Shown: positions 1 to 9,439 of the stretch, piece after piece | How the letters are laid out: every line of letters begins with the position of its first letter | How positions within the stretch are numbered: position 1 is the first letter of the stretch | Source: Clostridium saccharoperbutylacetonicum N1-4(HMT) | GTDB taxonomy: Bacteria > Bacillota > Clostridia > Clostridiales > Clostridiaceae | DNA length: 64,000 bases | Reading direction: 5' to 3' | Assembly: GCF_000340885.1 (NCBI RefSeq) | Contig: NC_020291.1 | Location: 4,587,001 to 4,651,000 of the forward strand | Notes under the pieces: model-generated | Seen by the model: the letters and a program-made list of their open reading frames with translations, nothing else | Databases searched by the model: none | Told to the model about the DNA's origin: nothing | Program-made: the position numbers and the translations under genes

Positions 1-215
1 GTTAGTATTTCCAATTCCCCCTCCTTTAAAGAAACTTTATATCCATCAGTAATCAACCAAGTAGCTAAATCTGTAACCATATTTTTTCTAATCCCATCTC
101 TCTTACTTATAGCAAAAACTGCTGAAATTTTATTTACACCAGCTTTCTTACCTTGCTCTATGTTTCTTAATATTATGTTCTTATTCTCATTTAATTTTTC
201 TTCATATTCATTCAC
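1..215 (-). CDS. Unknown protein, amino-terminal 71 codons only
   Basis: The gene runs off the left edge of the window; only its first 71 codons are visible. It begins with a GTG at 215 placed 7 bases after a GGGAGG ribosome binding site. The visible product opens MNEYEEKLNENKN and is rich in Lys, Glu and Asn. It looks soluble and helical, with no signal peptide or membrane segment. I do not recognise the family. The promoter must lie in the AT-rich gap between it and the Lrp-type terminator at 344-384. Confidence 0.6.
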   Translation of the reverse strand, partial: MNEYEEKLNENKNIILRNIEQGKKAGVNKISAVFAISKRDGIRKNMVTDLATWLITDGYKVSLKEGELEIL

Positions 216-343
216 AATATTTCCTCCCTTTAATTTATTAACTATTCCACTTTATAGATATGCCTTAACACTAATCTTATTTATTCTATTCTAATTTTAT
301 GATATGAATGCCATAGTTATTCTCTATTTTATTCAATAAAAAG

Positions 344-384
344 AAAACTGTTCCAAATATATCTTCTATATTTAGAACAGTTTT
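344..384 (-). terminator. Terminator of the Lrp-type regulator gene
   Basis: Arms AAAACTGTTC and GAACAGTTTT, extended by an A/T-rich stem, form a hairpin 30 bases after the stop codon of the minus-strand gene. On that strand it is followed by a T-rich tail. Confidence 0.8.
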
Positions 385-413
385 AATCAATAAATAATTT
401 TAAAAAGTAATGA

Positions 414-866
414 CTATTTACACTCTATTTCTGATGACACATCTAATCCTCGATGCTCAACCGCAGTAGAAAAAACTATTTGTGTTTCAGTATTCCCATA
501 CTTCTGTAGCTCTCCAATAAAAGTATCTAACTCTATAGTTGTGTGATATGCAACTTTTATTAACATAGAATATTTACCTGTCACGCAATTGCATTCTAAT
601 ACATTTGGACAGCTAGCAATAAAAGGATAAAACTCCGGCTTTTGTTTTGGTGACATTTCCAAATTAATAAATGCTTTAATATTATAGCCTAATTTCAAAG
701 GGTCAACATGTGCTGAATATCCTGTAATAACTCCAGCTTGTTCTAATTTTTCAATACGAGCAGAAACGGCTGGTGTTGTTAAAAACACCTCTTCCGCTAT
801 ATGTTTAAGTGGATAGCGCGCATTTTTTTGTAAAAGTTCAATAATTTTCAGATCAATTTTATCCAT
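414..866 (-). CDS. Lrp/AsnC-family transcriptional regulator
   Basis: This is a 150-residue protein of typical Lrp/AsnC length. Residues 1-60 form the winged helix-turn-helix (opening MDKIDLKIIELLQKNARYP, then the recognition region TTPAVSARIEKLEQAGVI). Residues about 65-145 form the RAM ligand-binding domain that usually binds amino acids and builds octamers. The ATG at 866 is preferred because GAGGT lies 7 bases upstream; a TTG two codons earlier has poor spacing. It is divergent from an aspartase gene about 690 bases away, so control of aspartate breakdown is plausible, but this is inference from position only. Confidence 0.88.
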   Translation of the reverse strand: MDKIDLKIIELLQKNARYPLKHIAEEVFLTTPAVSARIEKLEQAGVITGYSAHVDPLKLGYNIKAFINLEMSPKQKPEFYPFIASCPNVLECNCVTGKYSMLIKVAYHTTIELDTFIGELQKYGNTETQIVFSTAVEHRGLDVSSEIECK

Positions 867-1552
867 ATACAATACCTCAACTTATATTAATTTAATGAAA
901 GACAAGTCATAAACTTTTATATTTCATTATAATTTCACTTAATTGCAATAATTCGATTATCTATATATTTATATTAGAAAAGCATACCAGAATAATTCAA
1001 AAAAATTATTCTGATACGCTTCATTGCGTCTAATATATTTCATCTTTGCCAATACAGATGATTTTTTATCTATTTATATTTTAAAGTAACAAATAGTTTT
1101 TTTCAAGACTTTTTTATTTCTTAGATTAAAAAAATTAACCTTAAACACATTTAATATAATTTTTCATATTATATTATTATTCAAAATATCAAAATAGTAA
1201 TGATTTCTACCTCAATACTTTATATTTATTAATTATTTTAAAAAAAACACTAGGCAAACATTGCAAAATACGAATATTATTTGTTACAAATGATTATTTT
1301 TTCGGATTTTTAGTTATTTATATAAACTTTATATTATTAAGCATTTTATTGGATAAATAAATTTAATTAAGAAAAATGTATTCTTTTTTAGTTTTTATTC
1401 ACAATTCTTCCTATAATATTTACATGAATTTTAATTAGTGTTAATCTTCACTCATAGATATTGGCAAACACATTAACAAAGATAATGCTTAGTTTTTGTT
1501 AAAGAATTTATTATTTAAAAATATTATAAATATTGAAAGCGAGGAATTTTAA
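867..1552. other. Long gene-free divergent region
   Basis: These 686 bases separate the Lrp-type gene from aspartase. I see no ORF with a ribosome binding site. The main structure is an inverted repeat at 981-1020 (arms with CAGAATAATT and AATTATTCTG around a short A-rich loop), which could be a terminator or a binding site. The rest is A/T-rich and presumably holds two divergent promoters, but no convincing -35/-10 pair stands out. Confidence 0.6.
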
Positions 1553-2983
1553 ATGAAAATGAGAATGGAGTCTGATTCAATAGGAAACATGGAAGTACCT
1601 GTCGAGGCATATTATGGTATTCAATCTTTAAGGGCAAGCAGAAACTTTAATATTACAAAAAAGCCCTTACACAAAGATTTTATAATAAGTTTAGCTGAAA
1701 TAAAAAAAGCTGCTGCAATTACCAATAGAGATGCTGAATTATTAACTCCAACTATTGCTAATGCAATAGTAAATGCTTGTGAAGAAATTATCAGTGGAAA
1801 ATTTCATGATCAATTTATCGTTGATCCTATTCAAGGTGGTGCAGGCACCTCTGCTAATATGAATGCTAATGAAGTTATCGCGAATCGAGCTATAGAATTA
1901 CTTGGCGAGAAAAAAGGTTCTTATAATATAATACACCCAAATGATCATGTTAATATGGCACAATCTACAAACGATGTTTTTCCTACTGCTGGAAAACTAA
2001 CAGTATTAAAAATGCTTCCAAAAACTATCTCAGAACTTCAACGTTTATATAATGCACTTAAGTTAAAATCTTTAGAATTTAATAATGTTATTAAAATGGG
2101 ACGTACTCAGCTTCAAGATGCAGTTCCAATAAGACTTGGCCAATCTTTTAATGCTTTTGCATCAATGATAAAAAGAGATGTAGACCGATTAAAATCTGTC
2201 GAAAAAGAAATGCTCATCTTAAATATTGGTGGTACTGCTATAGGAACTTCAATAAATGTATGTCCTGAATATTTAACTAATATAACTCCTAATTTAAAAA
2301 AAGTCTGCGGATTTGATGTTGTTCAATCAAAAGACCTTATAGATGCAACGCAAAATCTTGATTGTTTTGTAGCTGTTTCAGGCATATTGAAAACTTGTGC
2401 AGTAAATCTTTCTAAAATGGCAAATGATTTGAGATTACTATCAAGTGGTCCCAAAACAGGCTTCGGTGAAATCAATTTACCTTCAATGCAAAATGGTTCA
2501 TCAATTATGCCAGGAAAAATAAATCCAGTTATTTTAGAAGTAGTATCTCAAGTTGCTTTTAATATTATAGGAAATGATTTCACTATAACTATGGCTGCAG
2601 AAGCAGGACAACTTGAACTTAATGCTTTCGAACCTGTTCTTTTTCATAATTTATTTGAATCTATTGAAACACTAGAAAATGCGACAACAACTTTAATCGA
2701 TAATTGTATTTTAGGAATTACAGCCAACGAAGATAGATGTAAAGAATTATTAAATAGTAGTGTAGGAATAGTTACAGCTCTTTGTCCATATATAGGCTAT
2801 AAAAAATCAGCAGATATTGCTAAAACTTCCTTAAAAAATGGGACTTCAATAAAAGAACTAGTATTAAATGAAGGAATATTGACTTCTTCTGAATTAGATG
2901 CTATATTAGATCCATTTTCAATGACAGATATTGATTGTTTTTCAGATTCAAAATCAGCTCAAACAATTAACAAGGCAATATAA
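1553..2983 (+). CDS. aspA: Aspartate ammonia-lyase (aspartase)
   Basis: The 476-residue protein belongs to the class II fumarase/aspartase superfamily and is of normal aspartase length. The amino terminus carries the aspartase-like VPVEAYYGIQSLRASRNF. The superfamily signature GSSIMPGKINPV, which holds the mobile catalytic serine loop, is at residues 315-326. The enzyme reversibly deaminates L-aspartate to fumarate and ammonia in the cytosol. The start has GCGAGG 8 bases upstream. Nearby ATGs at codons 3 and 5 are less well spaced. A hairpin terminator follows. Fumarase or argininosuccinate lyase is less likely because of the amino-terminal motif. Confidence 0.92.
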   Translation: MKMRMESDSIGNMEVPVEAYYGIQSLRASRNFNITKKPLHKDFIISLAEIKKAAAITNRDAELLTPTIANAIVNACEEIISGKFHDQFIVDPIQGGAGTSANMNANEVIANRAIELLGEKKGSYNIIHPNDHVNMAQSTNDVFPTAGKLTVLKMLPKTISELQRLYNALKLKSLEFNNVIKMGRTQLQDAVPIRLGQSFNAFASMIKRDVDRLKSVEKEMLILNIGGTAIGTSINVCPEYLTNITPNLKKVCGFDVVQSKDLIDATQNLDCFVAVSGILKTCAVNLSKMANDLRLLSSGPKTGFGEINLPSMQNGSSIMPGKINPVILEVVSQVAFNIIGNDFTITMAAEAGQLELNAFEPVLFHNLFESIETLENATTTLIDNCILGITANEDRCKELLNSSVGIVTALCPYIGYKKSADIAKTSLKNGTSIKELVLNEGILTSSELDAILDPFSMTDIDCFSDSKSAQTINKAI

Positions 2984-3062
2984 CTTTAATTATCATGAAT
3001 AATTTTTAATAATTTTGATATACTATTACTGAACACAATCTTATAAATTGTTGATATTAACC

Positions 3063-3104
3063 AAAAAAGAGATGACATACTATAAAATGTATGTTATCTC
3101 TTTT
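3063..3104 (+). terminator. Terminator after aspA
   Basis: A hairpin with arms AGAGATGACATAC and GTATGTTATCTCT followed by TTTT lies 80 bases after the aspA stop. The A-run on its other side could let it work in both directions. Confidence 0.75.
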
Positions 3105-3189
3105 ACGCTTAATTAATTTAAACAAATTTTATCGTTATAGTATTGATAAAAATTTCTTCAAAAATCTTATCCATAAGCCTTACTTATTA

Positions 3190-3714
3190 TTAACAAGATG
3201 TCGAGTACGACTTCCTGTTTAAAGAAAACTTTAATTTCTCATAATTATTTTTATTATCATTTCCGGCTTCATATAATTCAAATATTGATGTGAAATCATT
3301 CTTAAAAATGTATTCGTGAGATAATTCTTCCTTCATTCTACATAATAATTCCTGCAAGTCATATCCCTCTACTCTAAAATTCTGATCATTTAAATTTAAA
3401 GAAAGTGAATTGTTGTAATAATTTTTATTCTTTTCAATACGTAATAAAAATTCTTTTACTACTTCCTGATCATTAGATTTTAATTTCATTGGCATCTTAA
3501 TATCAATGCAATAATCTATCAATTCATCTTCTTTCAAATAAAAATATTGTTTAGCTTCTTCAGAATTTTTAACATAAAAATCAAAATCAAAGTCTTGATT
3601 TTCAAAAATGCAATTTCGAACTTGAAGCTGAAAGCCTTTTTTTGAAACATATACCTCAGCCTGTTCACATCCCAGGCTATCAGTATATAATGCTGAATAT
3701 TTTAATTTGACCAT
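3190..3714 (-). CDS. Unknown 174-residue soluble protein
   Basis: The gene has good Clostridium codon usage but no family I recognise. The product opens MVKLKYSALYTDSLGCEQAEV. It looks like a mixed alpha/beta soluble protein with no signal peptide or membrane segment. It has many acidic and aromatic residues, a central DQNFRVEGYDLQELL stretch and a basic tail (KLKFSLNRKSYSTSC). GGGGGA lies upstream with slightly long spacing. It is flanked by intergenic DNA and appears monocistronic. No function is proposed. Confidence 0.7.
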   Translation of the reverse strand: MVKLKYSALYTDSLGCEQAEVYVSKKGFQLQVRNCIFENQDFDFDFYVKNSEEAKQYFYLKEDELIDYCIDIKMPMKLKSNDQEVVKEFLLRIEKNKNYYNNSLSLNLNDQNFRVEGYDLQELLCRMKEELSHEYIFKNDFTSIFELYEAGNDNKNNYEKLKFSLNRKSYSTSC

Positions 3715-3994
3715 ATTAAATTTTATGTCCCCCTTTATTTCTCAATCTCTATTTCCCTATTTTTTAAACCACCTTTCAATAATACCATATAATACCATCA
3801 ATTACAAAGGTTAAATTTTACAATCACTTTTAAATTTAGTAATAAATTTATCAAGGAAATCTGAGCTTATTAAAAATTTATTTATTATTTATACATAATT
3901 TATTATTTCGTAACATAATCGTAACATTAATTGGTTATAATAATATTTGAAAAGTAGTTTAAAGCATTATTATCCCTTAAAAAATACTTTCAAC

Positions 3995-4032
3995 AAAAGA
4001 ATGACTTATTCCCCTAAGTAAGTCATTCTTTT
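3995..4032. terminator. Perfect 14-bp-arm hairpin with T-tails
   Basis: Arms AAAAGAATGACTTA and TAAGTCATTCTTTT flank a 10-base loop. It lies about 120 bases beyond the stop of the metallo-beta-lactamase gene on the minus strand and can serve as its terminator. Read on the plus strand it would end a short transcript beginning near a TATAAT at 3936-3941. Confidence 0.65.
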
Positions 4033-4155
4033 CATATGTAAAATTATATTTTAAATATTAAGGTTGTAAAACTATATATTTGATTACATGAAACACATTA
4101 TTTCATTTGAATAAAAAAGATAACTTGTTTAATTAACAAGCTACCTTGTGCATTT

Positions 4156-4905
4156 TTATAATTTCATAATAATATTATTTTCTAATGCAGTTACGCCTTC
4201 AGGAGTGTGAGTGCTTAAGTATACTGTGTCATTTTCTTTTATGAAAGTTCTTACAATTTCTAATGTTTCTTTAGCTAATTCTTTATCTTCAAATACCACA
4301 GATAATTGATTTTGTCTTAATGCTTCATCTGTATAAGTAACATCACCATGGATCATATAAAGAATCCCATTATCCTCTACAACAACTAATGAATTTCCAG
4401 TAGTATGTCCATATGCTGGAAGCATCACAATATTGTTTGCTATAATTTGACTCTTTTCAAAATTTTTATATTCTCCATCAGTAAAATCAACCTTAACTAT
4501 ATTTTCACTTGTTAATTTCATAGCTTCTGCTTCTATTCTTGACATAAATATTTTTGCGTGATCAAATAATCTTAATTCTCCCGCATGATCTGGATGTTTA
4601 TGAGTTAATATTATCTTACTAACATCTTCTATTTTATATCCAACATTTTTTAAGGCTTGTTTAAAATCAGCAACTTTTTCTCCCATAAACATTGCTTGAT
4701 CTGGTTTATCTTCAAAATCTGGTGTTTCGATCGGAAGTCCAGTATCTACCAAGATAACTTCTTTACCTGTATCTATTAAATAATTCTGCAAACTAGCAGG
4801 ATATTTTTTATTCACATTAATTTTTTCTTTTTCTAAACTTCCTCCTAAAGCAAAGGATTCATTCATTCTTCCATTTTTATAAAATTCTAAAGCTACTATT
4901 TTCAT
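4156..4905 (-). CDS. Metallo-beta-lactamase-fold hydrolase, lactonase-like
   Basis: The 249-residue cytosolic protein carries the metallo-beta-lactamase zinc motif HKHPDH at about residues 102-107. Later ligands are visible in AYGHTTGN, HGDVTY and STHTPEG. This layout matches the N-acyl-homoserine-lactonase-like (AttM/AhlD) branch of the fold, but substrate cannot be read from sequence; glyoxalase II-like or other lactonase activity is possible. The start at 4905 has GGGGAGC 6 bases upstream. An in-frame upstream start at 4932 lacks a ribosome binding site. Confidence 0.85.
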   Translation of the reverse strand: MKIVALEFYKNGRMNESFALGGSLEKEKINVNKKYPASLQNYLIDTGKEVILVDTGLPIETPDFEDKPDQAMFMGEKVADFKQALKNVGYKIEDVSKIILTHKHPDHAGELRLFDHAKIFMSRIEAEAMKLTSENIVKVDFTDGEYKNFEKSQIIANNIVMLPAYGHTTGNSLVVVEDNGILYMIHGDVTYTDEALRQNQLSVVFEDKELAKETLEIVRTFIKENDTVYLSTHTPEGVTALENNIIMKL

Positions 4906-5072
4906 AATTTGCTCCCCCTTAATATATAACATCTATTTTTTCTAAAAGTAATAATATTTAACAACTAATAACTGTTATTATATAGAACCTTCTTTTGTTT
5001 GTCAATTTCTAAATTTTCAGATATTTCCAAAGTCCTATTTTATCTTTTAAGCATTCGATAAATCAATTCATT

Positions 5073-5234
5073 TCAATTACTTTCTCTTAAGTAATCACGT
5101 TTTACAATTTCTTTATCACAGATTATTTTAGATGTGTTGTATTTAACATAACACTCCCCCTTTAATGCCAAAATACATACAACTTCTCCAATCCTGTCCT
5201 TTCCCGTATTATTTTTGCAATTAGAGCAATCCAT
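5073..5234 (-). CDS. Small cysteine-containing unknown protein (53 aa)
   Basis: A short gene with a strong GAAAGGTGG ribosome binding site 9 bases before its ATG. The product opens MDCSNCKNNTGKDRIG and has a CxxC pair near the start, with further Cys in the middle (VVCILALKGECYVKY), so a small metal-binding or beta-rich fold is possible. It is the last of three tiny minus-strand genes (5703 to 5073) spaced like an operon. I do not recognise the family. Confidence 0.6.
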   Translation of the reverse strand: MDCSNCKNNTGKDRIGEVVCILALKGECYVKYNTSKIICDKEIVKRDYLRESN

Positions 5235-5263
5235 ATTAATCAACCACCTTTCTTTTTTTAATA

Positions 5264-5431
5264 TTATATCTTCTCAATTTCTTCGACTTTGCAACTTACT
5301 GGAGTTGATGCTTTTTCATTAACTCTTACCTGTATTATATTTATTTTACGTAATATATCAACTACTCTTCCTTCAATAATATTCCCATCTACATCAGTCC
5401 CCCTCACAACATCTCCAATCTCAACCTTCAT
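5264..5431 (-). CDS. Small unknown beta-rich protein (55 aa)
   Basis: The product opens MKVEIGDVVRGTDVDGN, suggesting a small SH3- or KOW-like beta barrel (EIGDVVRG...IIEGRVVDI), but the family is not recognised. The ATG at 5431 has GGAGGGG 6 bases upstream. An alternative in-frame ATG at 5476 overlaps the stop of the preceding gene as ATGA and would add 15 residues by translational coupling. It is the middle gene of a three-gene operon. Confidence 0.6.
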   Translation of the reverse strand: MKVEIGDVVRGTDVDGNIIEGRVVDILRKINIIQVRVNEKASTPVSCKVEEIEKI

Positions 5432-5472
5432 AAGAATCCCCTCCACAGATACATTTCCATCATAAATTTCTA

Positions 5473-5703
5473 TCATTCGGCTATTGAAATATATTCCTCC
5501 ACAATTACTTCCGGTAACTCTTTATAATCAAATGGAGATATATCATCAATTTTGAACTTAGTTAATTCCATTATTTTAATCAAAACTTGATCCATTTTGC
5601 ATAAAAATTCTTCTTTTTCTTCTGCCTTTATAACAAAACTATTAAAAGGTATATTATATTTTTCTACAAAACTTAAATTTAAATTTACAGTCCAACACCT
5701 CAT
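5473..5703 (-). CDS. Small unknown acidic protein (76 aa)
   Basis: First gene of the small operon. The product opens MRCWTVNLNLSFVEKYNIP and is acidic and probably alpha/beta, with no membrane segment. Its ribosome binding site is weak (GGTGAT 4 bases upstream). Its stop overlaps a possible start of the next gene, which argues for co-translation. Family not recognised. Confidence 0.55.
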   Translation of the reverse strand: MRCWTVNLNLSFVEKYNIPFNSFVIKAEEKEEFLCKMDQVLIKIMELTKFKIDDISPFDYKELPEVIVEEYISIAE

Positions 5704-6017
5704 TTTATCACCATACCCTTTTCACCTATTTTTATTTTAATTAAAATTCAAACAGCAATCTAATCAAATTGCCATTTATAATATAATTATATATTTACTT
5801 AATATTTTACTATTTTTCATTAATATCATCACTTATTTTCATTTTACCTATTACTCATTTTTTATTAATTTTATTCACTTTTTTCCTTGAACATTTTATA
5901 ATCCGACATAAATTTTAGGTTTTTTAATCTTTTTTGTAATTTGTTGTAGTTTTCTATTTATTAGCTTTTGAGATATTTAACCATATAGAATTAATAATTC
6001 AAATAAGCTTTTCAAGA

Positions 6018-6331
6018 AAAAAATCGCAGGCGACTGTGGAGCCGGAGATTTTTAATATTAAGTTCCGCATTGTGCTTCGCACTCTTTTTATAGGTGCGCA
6101 TCTGCCTTTTCGAACGCATGTGAGAAAAATGTGCACATTAGAAAAGGCAGCTATGCTGCATATAAGAACTTTTCATTAGAAAGAGCAGCTATGCTGCATA
6201 TGAGAACATTTTATACAGGCAAATATGATTTGTTTTTTATTCTTCTCTTATACACAGCTCATATAAATAGCACTTTTCATATATTATCCACAGATTTTAC
6301 TACATTATAAATTCCTGAAGAATAAAAAAAT
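6018..6331 (+). repeat. Dispersed intergenic repeat, copy 1 (interrupted)
   Basis: The element opens AAAAATCGCAGGCGA and ends TTCCTGAAGAATAAAAAAATA. The same two ends and the same order of internal blocks recur at 10618-10743. Both copies contain TTATCCACAGATT, whose first nine bases (6284-6292 here) equal the consensus DnaA box. This copy is longer because of a 189 bp insert at 6034-6222. Both copies end directly against a transcription-terminator hairpin. Confidence 0.75.
6034..6222. repeat. Nested insert in repeat copy 1
   Basis: Comparison with the uninterrupted copy shows 189 extra bases bounded by CAGGCGA (6027-6033) and CAGGCAA (6216-6222), like a target duplication. Inside are two tandem 38 bp units (6136-6173 and 6174-6211, about 34 of 38 identical), each centred on GCAGCTATGCTGC, plus a small GTGCTTCGCAC hairpin. 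It codes for nothing obvious. Confidence 0.6.
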
Positions 6332-6606
6332 AAGAATGATAAACAATATTTCTAATGCTTATCATTCTTATAAAAAATTAATGCTTAAAAAAGATTTTTT
6401 TGTAATTATCCTTGGGAATATAATGTTAATTTAATATTTGAATTAATAATAACATAATAAAGAAAATAATACAAGACTATTTTTATCTGATTTATCTACT
6501 TTTATATAATTTCAACTTTTATCAATACTTCTCTAGAAACTCATTATTTTATTATACACATAATAAAATGTGGTATAATTTTTATATAGATAAGGAGGGA
6601 TATTAT

Positions 6607-7230
6607 ATGGATAAATTTGTAATTGCTATAACCAGAACTTGCGGCAGCGGAGGTACTACTATAGGAAAAATGCTTTCAAAAGATTTAGGAATTAACATTT
6701 ATGATAGAGAGTTATTACGTTTAGCTTCAGACGATAGCGGCATCAACGAAGCCTTATTCGCCAATGCAGATGAAGGTGTAAAAAATAGTTTACTTTATAA
6801 GGTTTCAAAACATGTATATAATGGTGAACTTATTCCACCAGAAAATAATGATTTCACTTCAAATGATAATCTATTCAATTATCAAGCAAAAATCTTAAGA
6901 GAACTTTCTGAAAGAGAATCCTATGTTGTAATAGGACGATGTGCTGATTATATTTTAAAAGATAATCCAAATGTATTCAAAATTTTTATCCACTCATCAG
7001 AAGAATTCTGTATTAAACATGAAATGGCTATTCTTGGTACTTCTGAAAAGGAAACGATAAAAGAAATAAAGAGACTAAATAAATATAGAAGTGATTACTA
7101 TTATTATCACACAGGAAATAAGTGGGAAGATGTAAGAAATTATGATTTGTCCCTTGATACTAGTAGATTTGGTTTTGAAAAATCTGTAAAATACATTAAA
7201 GAATATATAACATTGAGAATGAACTTGTAA
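6607..7230 (+). CDS. Cytidylate-kinase-like family protein
   Basis: The 207-residue protein opens MDKFVIAITRTCGSGGTTIGK; the GSGGTTIGK loop (residues 13-21) occupies the P-loop position of NMP kinases. It matches the stand-alone cytidylate-kinase-like family common in Clostridia, in which the loop departs from the canonical GxxGxGKGT, so CMP phosphorylation is uncertain. A VIGRCADYIL segment near residue 105 is typical of the family. The start at 6607 follows AAGGAGGG. An upstream in-frame ATG at 6568 lies before the likely transcription start set by TATAAT at 6574. Confidence 0.8.
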   Translation: MDKFVIAITRTCGSGGTTIGKMLSKDLGINIYDRELLRLASDDSGINEALFANADEGVKNSLLYKVSKHVYNGELIPPENNDFTSNDNLFNYQAKILRELSERESYVVIGRCADYILKDNPNVFKIFIHSSEEFCIKHEMAILGTSEKETIKEIKRLNKYRSDYYYYHTGNKWEDVRNYDLSLDTSRFGFEKSVKYIKEYITLRMNL

Positions 7231-7269
7231 AGATAAATTTCATTTATCAAAAAATATTCTCCTTTTATT

Positions 7270-7329
7270 AAGTTGTTCGCTTTTACTTAGTTGAATTTTG
7301 AAGATTAAATTAAGTAAACCGAACAACTT
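7270..7329 (+). terminator. Terminator of the kinase-like gene
   Basis: Arms AAGTTGTTCG and CGAACAACTT, extended by TTACTTA/TAAGTAA, form a long stem followed by TTTTGTTTT. Confidence 0.8.
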
Positions 7330-7497
7330 TTGTTTTAAGTCTCCTCCAATACCTATTTTAAAAACTTTCTTACAAAAACTGCTCACTTTTCCTTCGATTA
7401 TTATTTTTCGTTCTATTTGAGTTTATTTTCATCTTATAATTTCCTCAAAATAAATTAATATATTTTTAATTCATAGTTCTTTTGTGTATGTTTACTT

Positions 7498-7517
7498 CTA
7501 CCATACTTGTATGGTAG
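7498..7517. promoter_or_regulatory. Operator-like palindrome upstream of the chemoreceptor gene
   Basis: CTACCATAC-TT-GTATGGTAG is a perfect 9 bp inverted repeat with a 2-base spacer, about 205 bases before the chemoreceptor start. It has the size and symmetry of a dimeric repressor site. The protein that would bind it is unknown and no regulator gene adjoins it. Confidence 0.45.
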
Positions 7518-7721
7518 AATATTATATAACATTTACCATATAATTCATAACATCAAAAATACTAACTTATCTTACTTAATTTCAATAAATTAGCTAATAA
7601 TAACATTTTGTATTGATTGGAAGATATTTTATTTTTTTGTTGCGCCAAATCGTTTTTTAGATTTTCTAATTTACGATCTTTTATGAATATGGAATATATT
7701 ACATATAAGGGAGAGAAAAAT

Positions 7722-9401
7722 ATGCTGAAAAACATCAAAATTATTAACAGTATTGTATTAATGGTTATTCTATCAACAATTGTCTCGTTAGCCATAGCTA
7801 TTGTCGGGTACAGTAATATGAAAACTATTAATAATAATTCTTCATCAATGTATGAAAACGCTCTAGTTAGAATCGTAAAAACCGAAGAGATCAGGCAAAC
7901 ATTTTCTAATATCAGATTAAATGCCAATAGAATATCTATTTCTGACTTTAATGCTGATGATGTGTCTGCTATAGATGCTAATTACAGTAAAATGAGTGAC
8001 TTATTGAATGACTATGAAAACTTATCTTTGAGCTCTTTAGAAAAGAATAATTTGGCTGAATTTAAAAGTGACTCTGAAAAATATTATTCTCAAATAAAGA
8101 ATCTTGAAAAAGGTAATAAACTTTATGGAATAGACTTAGAACAATTTAATCAGCTTGGAGTTGAAGCACAGCTTTTCCTTGATAATCTAGTAACTTATAG
8201 TTCAAATATGGCTAATACTCTTCAAAATGATAATATTAATTTGTATCTTAGAAGTACTAAAATTTTCTTTGCAACATTCATTATAGGATTCATATTAATG
8301 ATTTTTGTTTCATCTGCAATAGTTTCAGTAATAAAGAAATCTATGAAAGAAATAATATCTGTATTAAACTACGTTGCTGACGGAGATTTTAGCATAAAAA
8401 TGGACTCTGAATATAAAAATGAATTTGGAATAATGAAGAGATCAATTAAAAAGACAATTTCAAATATCTCTTTAATGCTAGAATCTGTTAAGCAATCAAC
8501 AAATGTTGTAAATGTTCAAGCAACAAATCTTTTGGAGGCTTCTGATCAAATGTCCTCATCTGCACAAGAAATTAATGCAGCAGTTCAAGAAGTTGCAAGC
8601 GCTGCCAATGATCAATCTAGTGATTTAATAAATGTAAAAACTTCCCTTGATAATTTTGCTGATTCCTTAAATCAAATTACACTATCAATTAATGATGTAA
8701 ATTCTAATCTTAATAACATTAATTCAATGGCTGAAGACGGAAACTCAAAATTAAAATTTTTATTTGATTCAGTAAAAGATGTAAATAACTCTTTCAATAC
8801 TATAAAAGATAAAGTCGTTACATTAGATCAACATGTAGTAAAAGTTAATAATATAACAACCATTATTAATTCTATTGCTGACGAAACTGATTTATTAGCT
8901 CTAAACGCAGCAATCGAATCTGCCCGTGCTGGAGAAGTTGGAAAAGGATTTTCCGTTGTTGCAGAAGAAATCAGAAAATTAGCTGAACAGTCTAAAATAT
9001 CTGCTAATGATATAACAAATCTAATTTCAAGTATTAATAAAGAGGCTCAAGTTGCTGTTAAAACTACTGATTTAGGAAAAAACAGTTTGAATAATCAATC
9101 AGAACTTATTGAGGATTCAATAAAATCCTTCGCATTAATATTTAATGCAATAAATACGATTTTACCTAAGGTTAATAGTATAAACAAGTCAATTGAAAAT
9201 ATAAATGTTGAAAAAGATCTTATACTTTCTAAAGCATTAAATATTTCCGGGGTGTCAGAAGAAAATGCAGCTTCGGCTGAAGAAATATCAGCTTCAGTAC
9301 AACAAATAAACATATCATTTTCTGAAGTGTCATCTTCTGCACAAACTCTATCAAATTTAACAAACTCTATGATAGACGAAGTTGCTAAATTTAAACTATA
9401 G
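7722..9401 (+). CDS. Transmembrane methyl-accepting chemotaxis protein
   Basis: The 559-residue receptor has a first membrane helix at about residues 7-29, an extracellular helical sensor (about 30-180), a second helix near 185-207, a HAMP region and a long cytoplasmic coiled coil. The signalling tip [18 protein letters not shown] is the conserved hairpin that contacts CheA and CheW. The ATG at 7722 has GGGAGA upstream. A longer in-frame extension from 7617 lacks a ribosome binding site. The next gene, 38 bases on, encodes a binding lipoprotein, suggesting the receptor reads its ligand-loaded form (inference). Confidence 0.92.
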   Translation: MLKNIKIINSIVLMVILSTIVSLAIAIVGYSNMKTINNNSSSMYENALVRIVKTEEIRQTFSNIRLNANRISISDFNADDVSAIDANYSKMSDLLNDYENLSLSSLEKNNLAEFKSDSEKYYSQIKNLEKGNKLYGIDLEQFNQLGVEAQLFLDNLVTYSSNMANTLQNDNINLYLRSTKIFFATFIIGFILMIFVSSAIVSVIKKSMKEIISVLNYVADGDFSIKMDSEYKNEFGIMKRSIKKTISNISLMLESVKQSTNVVNVQATNLLEASDQMSSSAQEINAAVQEVASAANDQSSDLINVKTSLDNFADSLNQITLSINDVNSNLNNINSMAEDGNSKLKFLFDSVKDVNNSFNTIKDKVVTLDQHVVKVNNITTIINSIADETDLLALNAAIESARAGEVGKGFSVVAEEIRKLAEQSKISANDITNLISSINKEAQVAVKTTDLGKNSLNNQSELIEDSIKSFALIFNAINTILPKVNSINKSIENINVEKDLILSKALNISGVSEENAASAEEISASVQQINISFSEVSSSAQTLSNLTNSMIDEVAKFKL

Positions 9402-9439
9402 GAAAGACGTTCATCTCGAGTTAAAAATGGAGGATAATT

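Larger units (their letters stand above)
5704..6606. other. Gene-free 0.9 kb holding a composite intergenic repeat
   Basis: No coding region with a ribosome binding site was found. The first 300 bases are nearly pure A/T. From 6018 to 6331 lies the dispersed repeat described separately, followed by a hairpin at 6332-6369 (arms AAGAATGATAA and TTATCATTCTT). A TATAAT at 6574-6579 probably drives the following kinase-like gene. Confidence 0.7.

Noticed and set aside
7562-7927. Minus-strand frame ending [19 protein letters not shown]..., faintly like a Spo0E-type tail
   Set aside because: It overlaps the start of the chemoreceptor, has no start codon with a ribosome binding site at the non-overlapping end, and lacks the SQELD motif.
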